Shown here: positions 7,538-12,162 of the stretch, in pieces
How positions within the stretch are numbered: position 1 is the first letter of the stretch
How the letters are laid out: the number at the start of each line of letters is the position of its first letter
Source of the DNA: Nitrospirota bacterium
GTDB lineage: Bacteria; Nitrospinota_A; UBA7883; JACRGQ01
NCBI GenBank assembly: GCA_024275775.1
Contig: JAJRYM010000172.1
Span: 1 to 12,162, forward strand
Direction: 5' to 3'
Length of the DNA: 12,162 bases
The notes under the pieces: generated by a model
Database searches by the model: none
What the model was told of the DNA's origin: nothing
What the model saw: the letters and a program-made list of their open reading frames with translations, nothing else
Made by a program: the position numbers and the translations under genes

Positions 7538-8569
7538 TTACGCTGTTTCGTAATTTTTGGATTTAAGAGCGAAATCGCCTTTCTGGATATAAAACTCCGC
7601 TTCCTTTGGCGCCATAGCGATGGCTTTTTCATTTTCCCGTAGCGCGTCGCCGGCGCTCCCTTCCTTGAAAGATTTCGCCGCAAGCTGATAATGCTCGTAC
7701 GCCTTGCTTATATCCTTCAACTTGCGGGTTTCTTCCCGGTACCTTTCGGCAAACAGCCCGTCACCTTTACGGTAAATGCCATACCCGGCTTCGTTTGTGT
7801 AAACATAATTGGTTACATGCTTTACCCGCTCCTCGCTTACCGGGTGTGAGCGGAAGAGAGCCTGAAAATAACCCGGTTTTTTCTTTTCCTTGGACGCGAG
7901 AAGCTGTTGCACCTGAATGGCGCCGTCAGGATCGTAACCGGCTTTCATCATGTAAATCACGCCAAGCTCATCGGCCTGATACTCTTGATCCCGGCTCCAT
8001 TTGAAATTCGCAATCTGCGCCCCGATGAGGCCTGCCTGCAAAGCCGTCTGCCCCAGCAACCGGCTGGCCTGCGTTTTGGACTCGATGTCCACAACCGCCG
8101 ACGCTACGGTGGCGACCGCCTGAATCGCAATGTTTCTGCTCATCGCCGACCGGCCGTGGCGGGCTGTCGCATGGCCTATTTCATGGCCGATTACGGCGGC
8201 AAGCTGGGCTTCATTTTCCAGCTCGGCCATGAGGCCCCGCGTAATGAATATGCGGCCGCCGGGAAGGGTTACGGCGTTAAGCTGGGAGGAATTCGTAACC
8301 CGGAATTTGAACGGAAGCTCAGGGGAATGGGAAACTTCGGCCAGACTCTTCCCGATGGAAGAGACATACGCCTGCATTTCCGGGTCTCTGTAATCGCCTC
8401 CCCATTCCTGGCGTATCTGGGGATAAGCTTTCGCCCCCATCGCGTTGGCTGTTTTATCGCTTACTATGCTGAATTCCCGCCGGCCGGTAGCGGGGTTCGT
8501 CGCGCAGGTTGACAGGAAAAGCGCCGCTACGACAAGCGAAAGCCACCGAACGAAATTAACTCTCTTCAT
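7538..8569 (-). CDS. M48 family metalloprotease lipoprotein, BepA-like, truncated by in-frame stop
   Basis: Zinc metalloprotease expected on the periplasmic side. M48 plus TPR proteins of the BepA/YfgC type help assemble or degrade outer-membrane proteins. The ATG at 8569 is preferred over the TTG at 8602 because the protein then starts MKRVNFVRW, followed by a lipoprotein signal ending LSTC, with C22 the likely lipidated residue. The zinc site is HEIGH at 129-133, with third ligand E196 in RDQEYQADELG. TPR-type repeats begin near residue 290 (YEHYQLAAKSFKEG, ALRENEKAIAMAP). The frame ends at codon 344 with TAA (7538-7540), although repeat coding continues in frame for 134 more residues. The unbroken protein would be about 478 residues, close to BepA length. 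The truncated form keeps the whole protease domain. A terminator separates it from the gene upstream. Confidence 0.87.
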   Translation of the reverse strand: MKRVNFVRWLSLVVAALFLSTCATNPATGRREFSIVSDKTANAMGAKAYPQIRQEWGGDYRDPEMQAYVSSIGKSLAEVSHSPELPFKFRVTNSSQLNAVTLPGGRIFITRGLMAELENEAQLAAVIGHEIGHATARHGRSAMSRNIAIQAVATVASAVVDIESKTQASRLLGQTALQAGLIGAQIANFKWSRDQEYQADELGVIYMMKAGYDPDGAIQVQQLLASKEKKKPGYFQALFRSHPVSEERVKHVTNYVYTNEAGYGIYRKGDGLFAERYREETRKLKDISKAYEHYQLAAKSFKEGSAGDALRENEKAIAMAPKEAEFYIQKGDFALKSKNYETA

Positions 8570-8576
8570 GCTGTTT

Positions 8577-8582
8577 ATTATG
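8577..8582 (-). promoter_or_regulatory. Extended -10 box close to the M48 protease ATG
   Basis: On the minus strand TGG-CATAAT precedes the ATG at 8569, with the hexamer at 8582-8577 and 7 nt between it and the ATG. TGn directly before the hexamer is an extended -10 element, which can replace a missing -35. The upstream terminator at 8616-8646 means the protease needs its own promoter in the short interval between. The geometry implies a leaderless transcript; no Shine-Dalgarno is visible. Confidence 0.4.
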
Positions 8583-8615
8583 CCAAAAGCTACGCCGAAC
8601 AAGGCGATAAAACGG

Positions 8616-8646
8616 AAAAATGCGGGCGTTACGCTTTTACCGCCCG
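8616..8646 (-). terminator. Intrinsic terminator after the 59-residue Cys-rich gene
   Basis: On the minus strand CGGGCG (8646-8641) pairs perfectly with CGCCCG (8628-8623) across a 12-nt loop. After the stem come CA and then five T (8620-8616). It lies 26 nt after the stop of the small ORF and before the protease start, which supports the small ORF as a separately transcribed gene. Confidence 0.65.
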
Positions 8647-8671
8647 TGCGGCACGAATGGTTTTTACACCC

Positions 8672-8851
8672 CTACTGTTTTGACGGCTTGTCTGAGCAGG
8701 GAAGATTTACTTTTTTGATGTAAAAAGACTTCCAGCACTGCATAGACCTGTCGGGATGGTATTTACACTTTTGACTGCAACTCAACTGCAGTAAAAGTCC
8801 TCTCTTCATGTTTATGCAACCCCTGCAGAAAGGAGGATAGGTTTTTTTCAT
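8672..8851 (-). CDS. Small cysteine-rich protein, 59 residues, unknown function
   Basis: Not a family I recognise. ATG at 8851-8849 is preceded on the minus strand by GGAGAG about 8 nt upstream, a good ribosome site, and the frame ends in TAG at 8674-8672. The product starts MKKTYPPFCRGC and contains six cysteines (9, 12, 25, 29, 39, 52) and H32: CxxC, then CSQKCKYH, then QCW and PC. This spacing suggests metal binding or disulfides, but no signal peptide is present, so cytoplasmic zinc or iron-sulfur binding is more likely than disulfides (inference). The protein is basic, with many K and R. It is followed by a strong intrinsic terminator and preceded by an AT-rich gap with a TAGAAT -10-like box at 8891-8886. 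It is short enough for ordinary gene callers to skip. Confidence 0.65.
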   Translation of the reverse strand: MKKTYPPFCRGCINMKRGLLLQLSCSQKCKYHPDRSMQCWKSFYIKKVNLPCSDKPSKQ

Positions 8852-9108
8852 AATTTTCTCTCCAACAGCCGAACCCTCTTATTTAATTCTACAATAAAAC
8901 ATATTTTACAGGCTCCAGTTTTCGAAATTACCTCTTTTATCTTATTTATGTTGCATTCAGCATGCCAGATGCAAGCTACTCTTTTTTAAGACATATTCAC
9001 AGTTAACGCCTTCCCAGCTTGCATATTTTCATACATTACGGTGAGGCTAAAAGGTTACAGCCTGTTTTATTTATGATTTTTAGGCCGTTCACAATATAAT
9101 TCCGATAA
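8852..9108. other. AT-rich intergenic region with ATGCAA/TTGCAT inverted repeats
   Basis: No convincing gene on either strand; the stretch is visibly richer in A and T than its surroundings. It holds TTGCAT (8951-8956), ATGCAAGCT (8969-8977) and its perfect 9-nt inverse AGCTTGCAT (9016-9024). CAGTTAAC occurs at 9000-9007 and again at 9110-9117. A small stem, AGGCT/AGCCT with a 10-nt loop, lies near 9044-9063. The region probably carries the promoter of the Cys-rich gene. No tRNA or known RNA fold was recognised. Confidence 0.5.
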
Positions 9109-9384
9109 TCAGTTAACCTGTGCTTTCTCGTTGCCGATTTTTTCCATCATAAACCTGAACAACGAACGGAGCGGGAAAAATGCTATAGCAAAAAAAATAG
9201 CCATCAGAATAAGCGCGTGGGGCGAACTGATAACGGCGCTCAAAGGGTTGTTCACCAGTATGGCGACGATGTAACCGATACCGACAAAAGCGGCCGCCAG
9301 CGGAAAGAAGACCGCCTCGAACTTTTGCCAAAAAGTTTCCTCTTCTTCCGTTCTCTCCTCCCGACTGTCTGCATTCTCGTCCAA
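9109..9384 (-). CDS. Small two-helix membrane protein of unknown function
   Basis: About 91 residues; family not recognised. The start TTG at 9384 is preferred because GAGGGAA (9397-9391 on the minus strand) lies 6 nt upstream. A longer version starting at TTG 9447 would overlap the acylphosphatase stop (TTGA) and give 112 residues, but it has no ribosome site. With the short start, an acidic N-terminus (DENADSREERTEEEE) precedes two hydrophobic helices at about 27-44 and 56-73, then a basic tail (RFMMEKIGNEKAQ). It is the last gene of the tatC-pyrF-acyP run. The function cannot be inferred from sequence. Confidence 0.7.
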   Translation of the reverse strand: MDENADSREERTEEEETFWQKFEAVFFPLAAAFVGIGYIVAILVNNPLSAVISSPHALILMAIFFAIAFFPLRSLFRFMMEKIGNEKAQVN

Positions 9385-9443
9385 CGCTGTTTCCCTCAAA
9401 AAAGTTTTATTAAAAACGATGGTAAATCCAGCCGGATAGCGAG

Positions 9444-9725
9444 TCAATGGGCGATATTAAAAGCATCAAACTCACCCGTCGGTTTTTCCCATTTAACGTC
9501 AACGGAAAGAACCCTGGCCAACGGCGGTCCGCGGCGGCACCATTCGATAAGCTCGTCCAGCTGTTTCCCGCTTCCTTCCGCCGCTATTTCAACGGTGCCG
9601 TCCGGCATGTTTTTAGCCCAGCCGACTGCGCCGATAATATTTGCCCGCTCAGCCGCGGTCGAGCGAAAAAAAACTCCCTGCACCACGCCGCTTACGACAA
9701 TCTTAACCCTCTTCAGCTCGGACAT
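9444..9725 (-). CDS. acyP: Acylphosphatase
   Basis: Small cytoplasmic enzyme that hydrolyses acyl phosphates such as acetyl phosphate or carbamoyl phosphate. At 93 residues it has the normal size and the characteristic run VSGVVQGVFFR (11-21), with catalytic R21, and GWAKNMPDGTVEI (35-47), with catalytic N39. The C-terminal half (ELIEWCRRGPPLARV) also matches the family. Its ATG directly abuts the pyrF stop with no gap, so the two are likely translationally coupled. Carbamoyl phosphate would connect it to the pyrimidine pathway served by pyrF, but this is only a suggestion. Confidence 0.93.
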   Translation of the reverse strand: MSELKRVKIVVSGVVQGVFFRSTAAERANIIGAVGWAKNMPDGTVEIAAEGSGKQLDELIEWCRRGPPLARVLSVDVKWEKPTGEFDAFNIAH

Positions 9726-10451
9726 TCAGACCGCCTCCCGAATCTCCCGGATTATCATTTCCACGGCTTTCAACGGGTCGGAGGCTCCAAGCACGGGACG
9801 GCCGACTACAAGGTAATCCGCACCGTCCCTGATGGCGTCGCGGGGGGTGGCGATACGTTTCTGGTCGTTTTTCGCCGCCCATTCAGGCCTCACGCCGGGC
9901 GTTACGATAATGAAATCTTCGCCGAATTTTTTCCTCAGCATTTTAACTTCAAGCGGCGAAGCCACCACGCCGTCCAGCCCGGCTTTCAGGGACGCGCCGC
10001 ACAGCTTCGCAACCGCCGCCTTCATCGGCGTTTCGATGCAGGCTCTTTTCGCCTCGGCTTCGTCGTATGACGTAAGGAGAGTAACGGCTATCAGCCGGGT
10101 TTTCCGGTTCTCTTTCTTCACGGTTTCCGCGCAGAGCGAAAGGGCTTGCGGGCCGGCAAGACCATGCACATTCAACAAAAACGGTTTCAAACGCGCGGCC
10201 ACAGCCACCGCCCCGGCCATCGTGTTCGGTATATCCAGAAATTTGAGGTCGAGAAAAACGTCCGCCCCTTCGCCGGCGATTTTTTTCACGATTGACGGCC
10301 CGGCGGCGCAGAAAAGCTCCAGCCCGATTTTAAAAATCTTCACCTTTGGCCTGAGTTTTCTCACCCATCGCATCGCTTCTCTTGCAGTCGGCACGTCTAG
10401 CGCCACGATAAGCCGTCTGCCGGGCGCGATTTTTTTATTTTTCAACGCCAT
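9726..10451 (-). CDS. pyrF: Orotidine 5'-phosphate decarboxylase
   Basis: Decarboxylates OMP to UMP, the last step of de novo pyrimidine synthesis, in the cytoplasm. The protein is 241 residues, the normal length. The TIM-barrel signatures are LIVALDV (14-20), FKIGLELF (40-47) and the catalytic D68-x-K70-x2-D73 set in LDLKFLDIPNT. The phosphate-binding end TPGVRPEW and DYLVVGRPV is present. The ATG at 10451 lies 17 nt inside the end of tatC, so the genes overlap in different frames and are probably coupled. GAGG sits directly against this ATG, and a TTG two codons later would have better spacing, so the exact start is uncertain by two codons. Confidence 0.95.
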   Translation of the reverse strand: MALKNKKIAPGRRLIVALDVPTAREAMRWVRKLRPKVKIFKIGLELFCAAGPSIVKKIAGEGADVFLDLKFLDIPNTMAGAVAVAARLKPFLLNVHGLAGPQALSLCAETVKKENRKTRLIAVTLLTSYDEAEAKRACIETPMKAAVAKLCGASLKAGLDGVVASPLEVKMLRKKFGEDFIIVTPGVRPEWAAKNDQKRIATPRDAIRDGADYLVVGRPVLGASDPLKAVEMIIREIREAV

Positions 10452-11169
10452 CCTCTTTCCTGCCGAACAGTCTTATAAGAACAATACTTATTTCATAGAG
10501 CAGTACAAGCGGAACCGCCAGCACCGCCTGCGTAAAAATATCCGGCGGAGTTATTATCGCAGACAGAATAAAAGATATCACTATCAGATACGGCCGAAAA
10601 GACGCAAGCTGTTCCGCCGTTACCATCCCCGCGAGGTTGAGAAAAATCACCACCAGAGGAAGCTGGAATATCAGGCCGAAAACAAACATGAGCGTAAGGC
10701 AGAACCCCACCAGCGCCGCTATGGATATCATCGGCGAGAACTGCCCGCCACCGTAACCGAGCAGGAAATTGAGCCCGAACGGCAAAACCAGAAAATAGCA
10801 GAAAGCCGCTCCGGCGGCGAATAAAACCGTGGCGCATAGTATGAATGGCAAAACGTAGCGCTGTTCGTTTTCAAGCAGGCCGGGCGAAACGAAAGACCAC
10901 GCCTGATAAAGAAGAAAAGGAATCGAAACGGCCAGCGCCGCATAAAAGGCCACTTTCATGTGAACGAAGAAAGCCTCGGTCGGGTTGATGAAAACCGGCT
11001 TACTGCCTTTCATCAAGGCTACAATAGGTTGCAGGAGAATATCGGAAAAAAACCAGGCTACCGCGAAAAAAATCATAACGCAGATAGCGCCCCGTATAAG
11101 CCTGTCGCGCAGTTCGGAAAGATGCGCCACGAACGGAGCGGTTTCGCCGGGTTTAAGTTTTTTTACCAT
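10435..11169 (-). CDS. tatC: Sec-independent (twin-arginine) translocase subunit TatC
   Basis: Inner-membrane receptor of the Tat pathway that binds twin-arginine signal peptides of folded export substrates. The 244 residues match the family and show about six membrane segments. The signal-peptide-binding region HLSELRDRL (16-24) contains the conserved E19 and R21. SPGLLENEQR (95-104) carries the conserved loop glutamate near 102. IITPPD near the last helices is also typical. The minus-strand AAGGA shortly before ATG 11169 is the ribosome site. TatA and TatB are not in the window. It heads the operon tatC-pyrF-acyP-small membrane protein, and its promoter should lie between 11170 and 11350, opposite rpe. 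Confidence 0.95.
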   Translation of the reverse strand: MVKKLKPGETAPFVAHLSELRDRLIRGAICVMIFFAVAWFFSDILLQPIVALMKGSKPVFINPTEAFFVHMKVAFYAALAVSIPFLLYQAWSFVSPGLLENEQRYVLPFILCATVLFAAGAAFCYFLVLPFGLNFLLGYGGGQFSPMISIAALVGFCLTLMFVFGLIFQLPLVVIFLNLAGMVTAEQLASFRPYLIVISFILSAIITPPDIFTQAVLAVPLVLLYEISIVLIRLFGRKEDGVEK

Positions 11170-11291
11170 TTTCCTTTTTTAACGACAAAGAATACCACGT
11201 CGGGCAAAAAGATGGTTGCTTCGGGGCTGGCTGTTTTTTTGGCCGGAAATCTGGAATTGCTGACAAAGCGATGATAAACTCTGGTCTGCTT

Positions 11292-11320
11292 AACCGGCCG
11301 CTCACGGCAGGGCGGTTTTT
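11292..11320 (+). terminator. Hairpin with T-run in the rpe leader (possible attenuator)
   Basis: AACCG (11292-11296) pairs with CGGTT (11313-11317), and GCCG (11297-11300) with CGGC (11305-11308) around a CTCA loop. AGGG (11309-11312) is bulged out. The stem runs into five T (11316-11320). No plus-strand gene lies upstream, and only 30 nt separate it from rpe, so if functional it would act as a leader attenuator rather than an end-of-gene terminator. Confidence 0.3.
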
Positions 11321-11350
11321 GTTCTAACTTGTTTGGAAAGGTAACCCGGC

Positions 11351-11995
11351 ATGGCCATCGTAGCCCCGTCGATTCTCTCGGCCGATTTCTCGCGTCTCGG
11401 CGAGGAGGTTAAAGCGGTCGAAAAAGCCGGCGCCGACTGGATACACATAGACGTGATGGACGGCCATTTCGTGCCTAACATCACCATAGGCACGCTGGTC
11501 GTGGCGGCGCTCAGGCCGGTTACCGGACTCACGCTGGACGTGCATCTGATGATAGAAAACGCCGACCTTTACATACCCGACTTCGCCAAAGCCGGCGCCG
11601 ATTACATCACGGTGCATCAGGAAGCCTGCGCCCACCTGCACCGCTCGGTGGAGCTCATAAAATCGCTCGGCAAAAAAGCGGGCGTATCAATCAATCCGGC
11701 CACGCCGGTAAGCGTGCTGGAACCGATTCTCGCTAACGTGGATCTCGTACTGCTTATGTCCGTCAACCCCGGTTTCGGCGGGCAGAGTTTCATAGAATCG
11801 TCGCTCGAAAAAGCCCGCGAACTCAAGCGGATGATAACCGAGACAGGCTCCTCGGCCGTTATCGAAATGGACGGCGGGATAAGCCCCAAAAACAGCAAAG
11901 AGGTGCGTGACGCCGGCGTGGAAGTTCTGGTGGCCGGATCGGCCGTCTTCAAAGCCAGCGATTACGCGAAAGTAATAGCCGAACTGAAAAGCTAG
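11351..11995 (+). CDS. rpe: Ribulose-phosphate 3-epimerase
   Basis: Interconverts ribulose 5-phosphate and xylulose 5-phosphate in the pentose phosphate pathway or Calvin cycle. At 214 residues it has the standard length. Active-site elements are all visible: APSILSADF (5-13), H32 and D34 in WIHIDVMDGHFVPN, H65 in LDVHLMIE, M136 in LLMSVNPGFGGQ and D174 in IEMDGGI, followed by the phosphate-binding LVAGSAVF. GGAAAGG (11335-11341) lies 9 nt before the ATG. It is monocistronic here, divergent from tatC and convergent with ruvA; its TAG stop interleaves with that of ruvA. Together with fbp it supplies two sugar-phosphate enzymes in this window, though they are not in one operon. Confidence 0.96.
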   Translation: MAIVAPSILSADFSRLGEEVKAVEKAGADWIHIDVMDGHFVPNITIGTLVVAALRPVTGLTLDVHLMIENADLYIPDFAKAGADYITVHQEACAHLHRSVELIKSLGKKAGVSINPATPVSVLEPILANVDLVLLMSVNPGFGGQSFIESSLEKARELKRMITETGSSAVIEMDGGISPKNSKEVRDAGVEVLVAGSAVFKASDYAKVIAELKS

Positions 11996-12162
11996 CCGGA
12001 AAGGGTTTTCAGCGATTCCCTTATCAGCTCCCCCAAATCGATGGCGGGATTCTGCCGGACTATTTGCTCTACGGTTTTGCGGGCCTGCGCTCCCTTGTAG
12101 CCGAGGTTTTCAAGAGCGGCCACGGCGTCGTCCGCCGGAGTGGCGGCCGTTTCAAGCGGCGG
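11992..12162 (-). CDS. ruvA: Holliday junction helicase subunit RuvA, C-terminal end (partial)
   Basis: Open from the right edge on the minus strand to TAG at 11994-11992, giving 56 residues. The segment ADDAVAALENLGYKGAQARK, followed by PAIDLGELIRESLKTLSG, is the RuvA domain III, a small three-helix domain that contacts RuvB and controls branch migration of Holliday junctions. The N-terminal OB-fold and HhH domains lie outside the window. Its stop codon shares the palindrome CTAG with the rpe stop, so the two convergent genes overlap by 4 nt. Confidence 0.85.
   Translation of the reverse strand, partial: PPLETAATPADDAVAALENLGYKGAQARKTVEQIVRQNPAIDLGELIRESLKTLSG

Noticed and set aside
7538..7540. 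Genetic-code reassignment or selenocysteine at the M48 internal stop
   Set aside because: The codon is TAA, not TGA, and TAA clearly terminates fbp and recO in the same window, so recoding is not supported.
9095..9100. Perfect plus-strand TATAAT
   Set aside because: It lies at the 3' end of a minus-strand gene in an AT-rich stretch, has no -35 partner, and has no plus-strand gene after it. It is probably chance.
9832..10824. 330-residue plus-strand open frame
   Set aside because: It lies antisense across pyrF and tatC, both of which have clear catalytic or binding motifs, and its translation shows no family features.

Overview
This window reads as chromosomal housekeeping DNA of a diderm (Gram-negative) bacterium. 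The evidence is a lipid A-type acyltransferase next to a lipopolysaccharide heptosyltransferase, a lipoprotein signal on an M48 protease with TPR repeats (BepA-like), and a TatC translocase subunit. Base composition is moderate, genes are tightly packed, and TTG/GTG starts are used. There are no insertion sequences, phage genes, tRNAs, rRNAs or CRISPR arrays. I cannot fix the phylum; the gene mix would fit a deltaproteobacterial or Nitrospinota-like lineage, but that is a guess.

Plus strand, 1-4694: the tail of an unknown gene overlaps an LpxL/HtrB-type acyltransferase, which overlaps waaF (heptosyltransferase II). This is an LPS-building operon that ends in a weak hairpin/T-run. After a 107-nt gap carrying a 15-nt direct repeat comes a nitrogen/carbon cluster: amtB (ammonium channel), a PII signalling protein, and class I fructose-1,6-bisphosphatase only 1 nt later. 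As given, amtB is broken by a -1 shift at an A7 run at 2243-2249.

Middle, 4695-9108: a VTT/TVP38-type membrane protein lies on the minus strand, convergent with fbp. An exported 247-residue protein of unknown function is divergent from it, followed by recO. On the minus strand, a BepA-like M48 metalloprotease lipoprotein has its TPR region interrupted by an in-frame TAA at 7538-7540. Upstream of the protease, behind a clear intrinsic terminator, sits a 59-residue cysteine-rich ORF (8672-8851) that ordinary gene callers would easily miss. An AT-rich non-coding stretch follows.

Minus-strand operon, 11169 to 9109: tatC, pyrF, acyP (acylphosphatase) and a small two-helix membrane protein, overlapping or abutting. 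Plus strand 11351-11995: rpe (ribulose-phosphate epimerase), convergent with the C-terminal end of ruvA, which runs off the right edge. The rpe and ruvA stop codons are interleaved in one CTAG.

Nothing here is a clearly new multi-gene system. The observations most worth a second look are the two lesions in otherwise well-conserved genes (amtB and the M48 protease), the 59-residue Cys-rich protein, the amtB-PII-fbp arrangement, and two exported-protein genes whose -10 boxes lie so close to the ATG that they may be leaderless.
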